Assembly (NCBI GenBank): GCA_965207705.1
Contig: OZ242292.1
Location: 744,001-808,000 of the forward strand
From: JAAOII01 sp965207705
Lineage (GTDB): Bacteria; Pseudomonadota; Gammaproteobacteria; CBDBNL01; JAAOII01
Direction: 5' to 3'
DNA length: 64,000 nt
Shown: in pieces, positions 26,589-35,983 of the stretch
Layout: every line of letters begins with the position of its first letter
Numbering within the stretch: position 1 is the stretch's first letter
Translations under genes and position numbers: made by a program
Notes under the pieces: model-generated
Told to the model about the DNA's origin: nothing
The model's database searches: none
What the model saw: the letters and a program-made list of their open reading frames with translations, nothing else

Positions 26589-29141
26589 ATGGACACACAA
26601 ACATCAAGTAAGGAACTATTATCCGAAACAGGTAACCGCACTCTTAGCGGCGCAGCCCTTAAGATTTTTACCGTTGGCTGCATATTATGGTCAGCTTTTC
26701 AACTATGGTATGCTTCACCTTTACCTTTTATCCTTAATATAGGCAAGATTAATGACACAGAAGCCCGTTCTATCCATCTTGCTTTCTCAATATTCTTGGC
26801 ATTCGTAGGATTCGGTTTCACTTCAAAAATCGGCTCTAAACGAGTGCCGATTGTAGATTGGGGGTTAGCGATTATTGGTGCATTCTGCGCCCTTTATATT
26901 TTTGTGTTTTATGCCCAGATTGCAGATCGTGCTGGCGCTCCCACTTTAGCAGACAAGATTTTTGCAGTGGGTGGGCTACTCATAATGTTAGAGGCAGCAA
27001 GGAGATCTCTTGGTCCTGCTCTGGTAACCATCGCCTGCATATTTCTTTTCTATGCTCTTGGCGGCGCTTATATGCCAGACATCATAGCTCACAAAGGCGC
27101 ATCACTAAACAAGCTGCTTTCACATCAATGGTTAACTACCGAAGGAGTATTTGGTGTGGCATTGGGCGTATCCACTAGTTTTGTCTTCTTATTTGTCTTG
27201 TTCGGCGCAATGATGGAAAGAGCTGGCGCAGGCAACTATTTTATAAAGATTGCATTTTCTCTACTCGGACACATGCGTGGTGGTCCAGCCAAAGCCGCAG
27301 TTGTCTCTTCAGGGCTCAGCGGTATTATCTCAGGTTCTTCAATTGCCAATGTAGTAACCACTGGTAACTTCACCATTCCAGTAATGAAGAAGGTTGGCTT
27401 CCCTGCTCACAAAGCGGGCGCAGTTGAAGTGGCTGCTTCAACCAACGGACAACTTACTCCCCCCATAATGGGCGCCGCAGCATTTTTAATGGTGGAATAT
27501 GTCAACATCCCATATATAGAAGTTATTAAACATGCAATTCTACCAGCTCTTATTTCCTATATTGCATTGATATACATAGTCCATCTGGAAGCGGTAAAAG
27601 GCGACCTCAAAGGATTACCGCGCAAAGAACCACTAAAAATAGTCCAGTTCCTAATCGGGCTAACCTTTTTCATTGTCTCTTTCGGAGTCCTAAGTTTCGC
27701 GGTTTATTACGGCATAGGTTGGATAAAGGTGGTTGCGCCCGACTACTCCCTTTACATTATAGGATTGGCTACCGTAATAACTTATATAGCGGCGGTTACT
27801 TACTCGGCGCGTTTCCCAGATTTAGAAAAAGATGATTGGTCAGAAACCATAAGTCACATACCGCAACCAGGTCCTACATTCAAAGCGGGGATTTACTATT
27901 TATTACCAGTTGTGGTGCTTATATGGTGCTTGGCAGTAGAGCGGTTATCTCCTGGACTATCGGTCTTCTACGGGATGTGCTTTATGATTTTTATTCTACT
28001 AACCCATCGTCCTTTATCAGCGTTAATAAGAGGCAGTAAAAACCTTGTGCCTCATTTGCTTCATGGCTGGCGAGATTTAGTGGAAGGTATGATACTTGGA
28101 GCGCGCAATATGGTGGGCATAGGGGTTGCCACCGCAACTGCTGGCATCATCGTTGGCACGGTCACTCTCACTGGCATAGGCGATGTGATGATATCACTGG
28201 TAGAGCTTATGTCTGGAGGCAATCTTATTCTAATCTTAATTCTTACTGCGATTACTTGCCTTGTTTTGGGAATGGGATTACCCACTACCGCCAACTACAT
28301 AGTTGTATCAGCATTGATGGCGCCGGTTATAGTGGAACTTGGCGCGCAGAATGATTTAATTGTTCCATTAATTGCAGTGCACATGTTTGTGTTTTATTTT
28401 GGTATTCTTGCAGATGATACTCCTCCAGTAGGACTGGCAGCATTTGCCGCCTCTGCTATAGCAAGAAGTGACCCTATAAAAACTGGTCTCCAGGGTTTTA
28501 CTTATGATATTCGGACGGCTATTTTGCCCTTTATGTTCATATTTAACACCGAACTTTTATTAATAGATATTGACAATATTTTTGAATTGTTATTGGTGAT
28601 TTTTTCCGCGGTGGTGGCGATGCTAACCTTTGCGGCTGCAACTCAGGCATTTTGGCTAACTAAATGCAAATGGTGGGAAACACTTGGGTTATTATTAGTA
28701 ACCTTCACTTTGTTTCGTCCTAATTTTTGGATGGACCAAGTAATTCATCCCTACGAATATCATCCTGGCTCGGACATTGAGATTTTAGTAGATGAATATC
28801 GTGTTAAAGAGGACTTACGAATTAAGGTGCGCGGAAGAAATCTTGCAGGAGAACTGATAGAGAAAACCGTCCTGTTGCCATTACCTTCAGAAGGAAACGC
28901 CCAAGAGAGGATTGGCTCCACTGGCTTATCGCTGGATATGAATGGCGAATTACCACAATCTGGGCTTGTTGATTTTGGTACTCCAGCTTCAAATGCTGGC
29001 ATAGATTTTGGCTGGGAAATTGTGAATGTACAACTCAAGCGGCAAACACCGCCCCCCGAGCTCTTCTTTATACCGGCTTTTCTCCTATTAGGTTTAATCT
29101 GGTTGAGTCAAAGGAGACGCTTGAAGGTGTCCAGCCCTTAG
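26589..29141 (+). CDS. TRAP transporter 4TM/12TM fused permease
   Basis: 850 residues with about 18 membrane segments. The N-terminal four-helix part corresponds to the DctQ-like small subunit, the middle to the DctM-like large subunit (SGIISGSSIANVVTTGNFTI, GQLTPPIMGAAAFLMVEY, GMGLPTTANYIVVSALMAP, ADDTPPVGLAAFAAS), and the periplasmic-type C-terminus matches the DUF3394 extension. Such fusions import carboxylates or related solutes with Na+, using a TAXI-type binding protein. No binding protein is encoded nearby. A Shine-Dalgarno-like AGGA lies 8 nt before the ATG, unlike many genes here. Confidence 0.88.
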   Translation: MDTQTSSKELLSETGNRTLSGAALKIFTVGCILWSAFQLWYASPLPFILNIGKINDTEARSIHLAFSIFLAFVGFGFTSKIGSKRVPIVDWGLAIIGAFCALYIFVFYAQIADRAGAPTLADKIFAVGGLLIMLEAARRSLGPALVTIACIFLFYALGGAYMPDIIAHKGASLNKLLSHQWLTTEGVFGVALGVSTSFVFLFVLFGAMMERAGAGNYFIKIAFSLLGHMRGGPAKAAVVSSGLSGIISGSSIANVVTTGNFTIPVMKKVGFPAHKAGAVEVAASTNGQLTPPIMGAAAFLMVEYVNIPYIEVIKHAILPALISYIALIYIVHLEAVKGDLKGLPRKEPLKIVQFLIGLTFFIVSFGVLSFAVYYGIGWIKVVAPDYSLYIIGLATVITYIAAVTYSARFPDLEKDDWSETISHIPQPGPTFKAGIYYLLPVVVLIWCLAVERLSPGLSVFYGMCFMIFILLTHRPLSALIRGSKNLVPHLLHGWRDLVEGMILGARNMVGIGVATATAGIIVGTVTLTGIGDVMISLVELMSGGNLILILILTAITCLVLGMGLPTTANYIVVSALMAPVIVELGAQNDLIVPLIAVHMFVFYFGILADDTPPVGLAAFAASAIARSDPIKTGLQGFTYDIRTAILPFMFIFNTELLLIDIDNIFELLLVIFSAVVAMLTFAAATQAFWLTKCKWWETLGLLLVTFTLFRPNFWMDQVIHPYEYHPGSDIEILVDEYRVKEDLRIKVRGRNLAGELIEKTVLLPLPSEGNAQERIGSTGLSLDMNGELPQSGLVDFGTPASNAGIDFGWEIVNVQLKRQTPPPELFFIPAFLLLGLIWLSQRRRLKVSSP

Positions 29142-29149
29142 ATAACTTG

Positions 29150-29174
29150 TAGGGGCGAGCCGTGCTCTGCCCGC
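29150..29174. repeat. Short hairpin repeat, gtaggggcg family
   Basis: tgtaggggcgagccgtgctctgcccgc between two convergent genes forms a hairpin (GGGC-GAGC with GCTC-GCCC and a bulge). Same family as the copies at 54605-54812. It may also serve as the terminator region here. Confidence 0.5.
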
Positions 29175-29181
29175 TAAATAA

Positions 29182-30456
29182 CTATAACTTTGCTACCCAC
29201 TCCCCTAAGCGATCACATCCTTCTGAAACCTTAGGAGCGAGGGCAAGAAGCTCTGCATCGCTTGCTCCTTCTTGCAGTGCCTCCATCAAGCTTACCCCAT
29301 CATAATCCACAGTTGCTAATCTGCACACATAATCGTTTGCAGGCAAACCAAAGTCCTGTGCTGGCAACAAAGTCACCGCCGCCTCATCCAAAATTGCCGC
29401 ACACAAAGATGGGCTATCCTTTATCCCCCGTTCTTGCAATTGCTGCGTCCAATTATTAAAATCAGGAAACAAATAAAAACTTCCAGTCCCCTCAGGGCAC
29501 CCTATCTTATACTCAACCAAACGTCCCCTTATATATGAACTCATCAATCCATGGATGCGATTGCAATCATGAATATATTGGTTTATCTGTGGGTTATCGG
29601 AATAGGCGACTACTGCCGCATGCTGAATGGGCGCTGATACGCAACTAAAGGTCTCACTAATTAACGCTGATAGTGGTTTCAGTATCTGCTCGGCAATTGC
29701 TGGAGGAATAGCTGTAAAACCTAATCTATAACCACCTGCCGAAAATGACTTACTAAGTCCTGAGGTTACTATAGTTTGTTGTGGTAAAAAAGAATATATG
29801 CTGGGCGGTGGTTCTTCCCCGAAGTAGACCTCAGCATAAATTTCATCGGCTATTACTATGATATTATTTTGTTTAACTATACTTGCCAGTTCTTGTAATT
29901 CTGCGCTGTTATAAGAGTTACCAACAGGATTATTCGGGCTGTTTAGTAATAATATAAGCTGCTCGCTATCCCTCGCCTGCGGACTATCCAGTGCTTGTTG
30001 CAACTCCTTAGGAGTTATTTTGTAGCCATTATCAGAGCGACTAACCACTGGGACGACCTCCTTACCCACCAACTGAGCCTGAGGATAATAAGAAACCCAA
30101 GAAGGCGCTGGCAAGAGTAATGTCCCTTTTAGCAAATATAACAAATCAAACAATAACTCCTTGCTGCCAGGACCTATCACTATGTTTGACGCCTGCCAAT
30201 CATAACCGCGCTTACTGTAATAGGCAGCAATATTATCACGCAATTCTGCAAGCCCCAAAGTGGGAAGATATGCTTTATGGTGACTATTATTCTGCAATGC
30301 CTCAATAATAAGAGGATGAACTGCAAAAGGCGACTGCCCAAAACCAAAATGGACTATATCTTGTCCTTGGCTTCTAAGTTTAACCGCTTTTTCGTTTATT
30401 GCAAGAGTTGCAGATTCCTTGACCTTCTGCAAGCGAGGATTAACATAGACCTTCAT
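29182..30456 (-). CDS. PLP-dependent class I/II aminotransferase
   Basis: 424 residues. GFGQSPFAVHPLIIEAL at the N-terminus, LLLNSPNNPVGNSYN (NPxNPxG motif) and IVIADEIYAEVYFGEE (PLP-ring Asp, then the Tyr) are followed by the PLP lysine in TSGLSKSFSAGGYRLGF. The set resembles aspartate/tyrosine-type aminotransferases; the substrate is not readable. PLP would come from the PdxJ/PdxH pathway encoded in the window. It is convergent with the TRAP gene and lies 59 nt upstream of the nitroreductase reading in the same leftward direction. Confidence 0.85.
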   Translation of the reverse strand: MKVYVNPRLQKVKESATLAINEKAVKLRSQGQDIVHFGFGQSPFAVHPLIIEALQNNSHHKAYLPTLGLAELRDNIAAYYSKRGYDWQASNIVIGPGSKELLFDLLYLLKGTLLLPAPSWVSYYPQAQLVGKEVVPVVSRSDNGYKITPKELQQALDSPQARDSEQLILLLNSPNNPVGNSYNSAELQELASIVKQNNIIVIADEIYAEVYFGEEPPPSIYSFLPQQTIVTSGLSKSFSAGGYRLGFTAIPPAIAEQILKPLSALISETFSCVSAPIQHAAVVAYSDNPQINQYIHDCNRIHGLMSSYIRGRLVEYKIGCPEGTGSFYLFPDFNNWTQQLQERGIKDSPSLCAAILDEAAVTLLPAQDFGLPANDYVCRLATVDYDGVSLMEALQEGASDAELLALAPKVSEGCDRLGEWVAKL

Positions 30457-30515
30457 AAATTACACGAGTTGAAAAACCGAATACTATTAGATATGTTTAT
30501 TCAATTAGCTTAAGA

Positions 30516-31067
30516 TTATATTAGTGAACCACAAACCTCGTTCAGAGGTTTCCGTTGAGTTCTTTCTTCATTATCGCGAGCGTCATCGGTAGGTCTACCC
30601 ACAGCGATAGCCGCCATAACTTCAAATTTATCTTTATCAACATTAAGCACTGGGTAAGATGCCTCTGCATCAAAGCCCGCCATAGCATGAGCACTAAGCC
30701 CCATCTTATGCGCTGCCAAAGATAAAAAGCCCCAAGCAGCCCCGCAATCAAAAGCATAGTGGCGATTAGGGTTGCCATTGTGCTTAAAATTACGGCTGGC
30801 AATAACAAAGCATATCAAACCCGCATTCTGCGCCCACTCAATATTTTTAGGCGCCAATAGGTTTAGAAATTTTTCTTTATCAGCAGGATTACTGGGGAGA
30901 GAAAAAAACCAAGGTTGCTCATTAAAACAAGAAGGGGCGCTACGCGCCGCAGCAAAAAGCATCTTCTCTTCTTCCTGGCTAAGAGGTGTTCCATCAAAAA
31001 CACGGCTTGACCAACGTTCAGCAAATATAGGATCCGGTAAATTACCTTTTGCAGTCATACATCCCAT
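30516..31067 (-). CDS. Nitroreductase-family protein
   Basis: 183 residues from MGCMTAKGN. RWSSRVFDGTPLSQEE (about residues 17-32) and AAARSAPSCFNEQPWFFSLP are the FMN-binding start, and the middle (AFDCGAAWGFLSLAAHKMGL) and GRPTDDARDNEERTQRKPL at the end match nitroreductases. It would be a flavin-dependent NAD(P)H reductase of unknown substrate. A Shine-Dalgarno-like AGAAGGGA precedes the ATG at 31067; ATGs at 31058 and 31097 are alternatives. The start overlaps the upstream lipoprotein gene by 26 bp, so the two are probably translationally coupled. Confidence 0.85.
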   Translation of the reverse strand: MGCMTAKGNLPDPIFAERWSSRVFDGTPLSQEEEKMLFAAARSAPSCFNEQPWFFSLPSNPADKEKFLNLLAPKNIEWAQNAGLICFVIASRNFKHNGNPNRHYAFDCGAAWGFLSLAAHKMGLSAHAMAGFDAEASYPVLNVDKDKFEVMAAIAVGRPTDDARDNEERTQRKPLNEVCGSLI

Positions 31068-31368
31068 AAGTTTGTTTCCCTTCTGAGGAAATCTCATCTA
31101 AGGGAGCTACTGAATTTGCCTCAAAACCCAATGCGCTATTACGCGCCAAGTTCTGTGCATCTTCAACAGTTTTTTCTGACTTACGTTTAATACCTCCTAC
31201 CTTAGGCAGGACTTCAACAAGAACCTCGCCAACTGGAGCGCACATAGTTGCTTGCTCAATAGTTATTACTCTTACACTAGCAGCGCCTGGATCAAGCTTA
31301 ACAAAACTAGCGCACGCCAAAAGAGTAAAAGAGACGGTGGTGATTATAATAAAATTTTGTATCTTCAT
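31042..31368 (-). CDS. DUF4156-like small lipoprotein, copy 1
   Basis: 108 residues. Signal peptide ends in FTLLACAS (lipidated Cys near residue 19). The mature domain has RVITIEQATMCAPVGEVLVE and ends in YGMYDCKR: two cysteines positioned for a disulfide, and a pattern of the DUF4156/RcsF-like small lipoproteins. Function unknown; some relatives sense envelope state. It overlaps the nitroreductase start and has a paralogue at 31483-31815, 114 nt upstream. TAATAT lies 5 nt before the ATG. Confidence 0.65.
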   Translation of the reverse strand: MKIQNFIIITTVSFTLLACASFVKLDPGAASVRVITIEQATMCAPVGEVLVEVLPKVGGIKRKSEKTVEDAQNLARNSALGFEANSVAPLDEISSEGKQTYGMYDCKR

Positions 31369-31482
31369 AGTTAATATTATAACCCTAATTGGCGCAATTC
31401 TACTTTAAATATCACAACAGAGGGTCATGTTAATTTTTAAAACAATCAGACCTTTCTTAATAATATCATCTGAAAACAGGAA

Positions 31483-31815
31483 TCAATGGCAATCATAAGC
31501 TGCAAAGGTTTGGTTGCCGTCTTTAGTCATTTCTGTAAGTGGTGATATAGCGGTAGCATTAATCTCCACTGCCTTGTTGCGCGCTATGTTTTCTGCTTCT
31601 ATCTTCACTTTAGCAGGGTCACGATTTATTTTGCCAAAGCTAGCAAGTGCTTTAATTGTGATTTCATCCAACTTTTCACACTGCGCCGCTTCTTCTTGAC
31701 TAATTATTTTAATAAAGCCCGATTTCTGTCCAACTAATATCAACCCTGAACAACCGCCTCCTAACAGAACCGCCAATAAAATTAATACTAATATATTGTT
31801 GGATGATATTTTCAT
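31483..31815 (-). CDS. DUF4156-like small lipoprotein, copy 2
   Basis: 110 residues from MKISSNN; a TTG at 31827 directly after the ilvD stop would add four. The signal ends in LLGGGCS (lipidated Cys). The mature part keeps the paralogue pattern: KIISQEEAAQCEKLDEITIK, then KIEAENIARNKAVEINATAI and a C-terminal TFAAYDCH. The two conserved cysteines match copy 1. It begins 12 nt after ilvD ends, so it is likely on the ilvD transcript, an unexpected partner for an amino-acid enzyme. Function unknown. Confidence 0.65.
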   Translation of the reverse strand: MKISSNNILVLILLAVLLGGGCSGLILVGQKSGFIKIISQEEAAQCEKLDEITIKALASFGKINRDPAKVKIEAENIARNKAVEINATAISPLTEMTKDGNQTFAAYDCH

Positions 31816-31827
31816 TAGGTTAGGCAA

Positions 31828-33543
31828 TTATATATCTGCATATATATGGGTTTCTTTAGCTCCTCCTGGATGAGTTACTGCGCCCCCTTTAGCAGATCCT
31901 ACTGTACTAGAGTAACGCCAGAGAGCGCCTGATTGAAAATCATTGGAGCGCCCTTGCCATTTTTTTCTTCTTTCCTCAAGGGTCGCCTCATCAATCTCCA
32001 CATCTATGCTGCCCTTCTCGGCATCAAGATTTATCATATCTCCATCTTCTAATAAACCAATGGGACCGCCTATGGCTGCCTCAGGTCCTATATGTCCAAC
32101 ACAAAAACCGCGTGTAGCTCCAGAAAACCTACCGTCAGTGATTAAGGCAACTTTACCGCCCATATTTTGACCCGAAAGAGCTCCAGTGGTAGCCAACATC
32201 TCACGCATGCCAGGTCCTCCCTTTGGTCCTTCATATCTAATGACTATGACATCGCCTTCTTTATACTCGCGCTTTGTAACTGCGGCAAAGGCATCTTCCT
32301 CGCAATCAAAAATCCGCGCAGGACCACGAAACTGCAATTTCTTAAGACCAGCAATCTTAACAATACCACCCTCAGGAGCCAAGTTGCCGCGCAAGCCCAC
32401 AACGCCGCCAGTATTACTTATTGGCTTATCTATTGGCATAACTACTTTCTGTTCCGATGGGAAGTTTATCTTCTTAAGGTTTTCACCTATGGTCTTACCG
32501 TTCACCGTTATACAATCAGTATGCAGATAACCCCCATCCATCAAGGTTCTTAGAATAATCGGTACACCGCCAACCTCAAACAAATCCTTAGCCACATATT
32601 TACCAGCTGGTTTTAAGTCAGCTATATATGGAGTACTACGGAATATCTCACAAACATCCTGCAAGTCAAATTTAATTCCACATTCATGAGCAATAGCGGG
32701 AAGATGCAAGCCAGCATTAGTGGAGCCGCCAGACGCCGCCACAACCCGTGCTGCGTTTTCTAATGATTTAAGAGTAACTATATCGCGCGGACGCAGACCT
32801 GTGCGGATGCATTCCATTACTCTTTCGCCACTGGCTTCACAATAGGAATCACGCGAAGTATAAGGAGCCGGCGTTCCAGCAGAACCAAGAATAGCTAAAC
32901 CAATTGCCTCAGAAACACATGCCATAGTGTTAGCCGTAAACTGCCCGCCGCAAGAACCAGATGAGGGGCAGGCGCACTGCTCCAGTTCTCTTAATTCTTC
33001 GTCGTTCATATTGCCACTGGCATGAGTGCCCACCGCTTCAAAGACATCCGCTACTGTAACATCCTTGCCTTTAAATCTACCGGGTAATATAGTTCCGCCA
33101 TAAATGAATACCGCAGGAACATTCAAACGACACATCGCCATCATCATGCCGGGAAGTGATTTATCACAGCCAGCTAAACCAACTATGCCGTCATAGCAAT
33201 GACCGCGCATGGTAAGTTCCACAGAATCTGCAATTACATCTCTGCTTGGCAGCGAACTCTTCATCCCGCTATGCCCCATAGCTATGCCATCAGTAACAGT
33301 AATAGTGGTAAATTCACGTGGCGTGCCCTTAGCCCTTTCAACCCCTTTTTTAACCGCTTGCGCCTGACGCGACAAATCTATATTGCAAGGCGCTGCTTCA
33401 TTCCAGCAGGTTGCAACCCCTACGAAGGGCTGGGCTATTTCCTCTTCAGTCATTCCCATTGCGTAATAATAGGAGCGATGAGGAGCACTAGCAGGTCCTA
33501 CCGAAACATGGCGACTGGGGAGTTTATGTTTTAATTTATCCAT
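31828..33543 (-). CDS. ilvD: Dihydroxy-acid dehydratase
   Basis: 571 residues, IlvD/Edd family. Cysteines for the Fe-S cluster are in GLAGCDKSLPGMMMAMCRL and CACPSSGSCGGQFTANTMAC; RFSGATRGFCVGHIGPEA and GGPIGLLEDGD form the C-terminal signature. The length and pattern suit the shorter, [2Fe-2S]-type branch. It dehydrates dihydroxy acids in valine and isoleucine synthesis. TAATAT (33552-33557) ends 8 nt before the ATG, consistent with a leaderless start. No other ilv gene is in the window. Confidence 0.93.
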   Translation of the reverse strand: MDKLKHKLPSRHVSVGPASAPHRSYYYAMGMTEEEIAQPFVGVATCWNEAAPCNIDLSRQAQAVKKGVERAKGTPREFTTITVTDGIAMGHSGMKSSLPSRDVIADSVELTMRGHCYDGIVGLAGCDKSLPGMMMAMCRLNVPAVFIYGGTILPGRFKGKDVTVADVFEAVGTHASGNMNDEELRELEQCACPSSGSCGGQFTANTMACVSEAIGLAILGSAGTPAPYTSRDSYCEASGERVMECIRTGLRPRDIVTLKSLENAARVVAASGGSTNAGLHLPAIAHECGIKFDLQDVCEIFRSTPYIADLKPAGKYVAKDLFEVGGVPIILRTLMDGGYLHTDCITVNGKTIGENLKKINFPSEQKVVMPIDKPISNTGGVVGLRGNLAPEGGIVKIAGLKKLQFRGPARIFDCEEDAFAAVTKREYKEGDVIVIRYEGPKGGPGMREMLATTGALSGQNMGGKVALITDGRFSGATRGFCVGHIGPEAAIGGPIGLLEDGDMINLDAEKGSIDVEIDEATLEERRKKWQGRSNDFQSGALWRYSSTVGSAKGGAVTHPGGAKETHIYADI

Positions 33544-33593
33544 TGTATCTAATATTAAATTAATATAATCAATGGAATTATACCACTAAGCCC

Positions 33594-35885
33594 TTAAGGC
33601 GTGCAGGTTAAGGAAGGATATTCTTGCATAGAACCAAATCTCCAAGCTTGATAACTATCCTGAGCAAGCGGTGAACTTGAGTCAGAAGTAAATTCGCCAG
33701 TATCAGGATTGCACCAAAAATTAGCCCAACCAGCATAAATACTGGAATCTGTGGCGCTAACTGGGTTTTGTAGCTCAGCAGTTGTCTTGCCAGCGCCCTC
33801 TTGCGCAGCGGAGAAGCCAGAGCGCACAATGAATCCAGTGCTCTGATTATTCCAATAAGAATTAAATACTTCAGTATCAGAAGTTAGCTCACCTACTAAA
33901 CCGCCAACATTATCATTACCTTGAATAGAATCAATAGCCACATAAGAAGTATTTATAATTGCGGAATAAGCAGAACCAACCAAACCGCCAACATTATCAT
34001 TACCACTTATATTCCCGCCTACTACATAAGATGCCATAATTTCTGCAAACCCAGCGTAACCAACCAAGCCGCCAACATAATTGCCAACATTATGGTCATC
34101 ATTATCATCATTATTATCTATGCTACTTACATTTACATTTCTTGCATAGTTAGACACTATAATACTCTCTTCCCCATAACCAACCAAGCCGCCAACATGA
34201 ATAGACCCATTCACAACACTATTCGCTACGAAAGAAAGGACACTACTACCATACTGCCCATCGCCAACCAAACCGCCAACATAATCTTTGCCCTCTATAG
34301 AACTACCCTCAACATAAGAGGAAATAATCTTAGCATCCTCTCCATCTCCAACCAAGCCGCCAACATAATCATTGCCTGTTACAGAGCTCTGATTAACATA
34401 AGAAGAGTTTATTATAGAAAATACTCCATCGCCAACCAAACCGCCAACATTATTATTGCCTTGGATAGAAGCGTTAGATACATAAGAGGCATCTATAATT
34501 GCAGAATCTCCAACGCCAACTAAACCGCCAACATTATCATTACCTTGGATAGAAGCGATAGCCACATAAGAGGCATCTATAATTGCAGAATCTCCAACGC
34601 CAACTAAACCGCCAATATCTTCATTGCCACTTATATTCCCGCCTGCTATATAAGATGCCATAATTTCTGTAAACAAACCATAACCAACCAAACCGCCAAT
34701 AGAATTACTGCCTTGAATAAAAGTACTATTCACATAAGAGGTATCTATAATTGCAGAATCTCCATAGCCAACCAAGCCGCCGACATCTTCATTGCCACTT
34801 ATATTCCCGCCTACTACATAAGATGCCATAGTTTCTGCAAACCAAGCGTAACCAACCAAGCCGCCAACATGAATAGACCCATTCACAACACTATTCGCTA
34901 CGAAAGAAAATACACTGCTACCATACGCCCCATCACCAACCAAACCGCCAACAAAGTCATTGCCCTCTATAGAACTACCCTCAACATAAGAGGAAATAAT
35001 CTGAGTATCCTCTCCATCTCCAATCAAGCCGCCAACATAATCATTGCCTGTTACAGAGCTCTGAATAACATAAGAAGAGTTTATTATAGAAAATGCTCCA
35101 TCGCCAACCAAACCGCCAACACTATCAGCTAAAGGGCTCATAATATTCCCTGTTGCCGAACTATTAAAAATAGTTGGGATACCTTCCAACTCAAAACCTC
35201 GCGCCGAACCAACTAACATCCCAATATAATTAGCTCCCCCTATTATATTTGCCTCGCGAATATGAACATTACGCAGGATAGAGTTTCCCACTACCGCGCC
35301 AAATAAACCAATGCCCTCAGCAACATCAGAGGCGCTAATAGTAAGGCGACTTATAGTCCAGCCATTGCCATTAAAAGTACTATTAAAAGCAGCTGAATTA
35401 TCATCAGCAACAAAAGTCCCAATTGGCTGCCAGTTGTCATACCCAGACAGGTCTATGTCCGCAATAAGCTCATAGCCATTGCACGCTGTAATATCAACTC
35501 CATTGCCACAACCAGCGCTGCTGCCAATATCATTTGCAGAAGATTTTAACGATGTCCCTTGAAGATTAAAGCGCACTTGGTTAAGCTCATCCGCAGTGGC
35601 AATCTCTATCAGACCATCGCCATCCCCATCAACATCAGCATTATCGCCCGTACCATCAGAGTCCGTATCATCAGAGTCCGCATCATTTGGTGTGCCATCA
35701 CCATCAATATCATCTGTGTTTGTGTCATTATCAACTAAGAGCGGCGATTCATTTCCTGTTTGCTCGGTTGTGCCACAAGCAATAAGAAGTGCAGTAAGCA
35801 CGAATAATGGTAACACTCCCCAATAACTAGTTTTATTTATTGATAAATGAGGCGTATACCATTTTTGTAAGTATCTCAATATCAT
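33594..35885 (-). CDS. GLUG-repeat surface lipoprotein (763 aa)
   Basis: Signal peptide ends in TALLIACGTT (lipidated Cys). A run of calcium-binding thrombospondin-3-like repeats (DIDGDGTPNDADSDDTDSDG) leads to DGDGLIEIATADELNQVRFN, the lead-in shared by GLUG proteins here. Then come about 18 GLUG-like units (VGGLVGDGEDAKIISSYV and variants). The tail WRFGSMQEYPSLTCTP matches the other family members. Internal duplications are visible: the stretch encoding NSVVNGSIHVGGLVGY appears twice, about 670 bp apart. Probably an outer-membrane-anchored surface protein. Confidence 0.8.
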   Translation of the reverse strand: MILRYLQKWYTPHLSINKTSYWGVLPLFVLTALLIACGTTEQTGNESPLLVDNDTNTDDIDGDGTPNDADSDDTDSDGTGDNADVDGDGDGLIEIATADELNQVRFNLQGTSLKSSANDIGSSAGCGNGVDITACNGYELIADIDLSGYDNWQPIGTFVADDNSAAFNSTFNGNGWTISRLTISASDVAEGIGLFGAVVGNSILRNVHIREANIIGGANYIGMLVGSARGFELEGIPTIFNSSATGNIMSPLADSVGGLVGDGAFSIINSSYVIQSSVTGNDYVGGLIGDGEDTQIISSYVEGSSIEGNDFVGGLVGDGAYGSSVFSFVANSVVNGSIHVGGLVGYAWFAETMASYVVGGNISGNEDVGGLVGYGDSAIIDTSYVNSTFIQGSNSIGGLVGYGLFTEIMASYIAGGNISGNEDIGGLVGVGDSAIIDASYVAIASIQGNDNVGGLVGVGDSAIIDASYVSNASIQGNNNVGGLVGDGVFSIINSSYVNQSSVTGNDYVGGLVGDGEDAKIISSYVEGSSIEGKDYVGGLVGDGQYGSSVLSFVANSVVNGSIHVGGLVGYGEESIIVSNYARNVNVSSIDNNDDNDDHNVGNYVGGLVGYAGFAEIMASYVVGGNISGNDNVGGLVGSAYSAIINTSYVAIDSIQGNDNVGGLVGELTSDTEVFNSYWNNQSTGFIVRSGFSAAQEGAGKTTAELQNPVSATDSSIYAGWANFWCNPDTGEFTSDSSSPLAQDSYQAWRFGSMQEYPSLTCTP

Positions 35886-35983
35886 ATATATACAGCTTAA
35901 TTAATTTTGTATGTGATCCCCCTCCATTCCTAAATTAGAACTCCTCTTAAATCAGTTTATGGTAGTTTTCGTTTATGTGCCAT

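Noticed and set aside
26858..27178. 106-codon plus-strand frame inside the TRAP gene
   Set aside because: Out-of-frame shadow of a clear transporter gene with no motif of its own.
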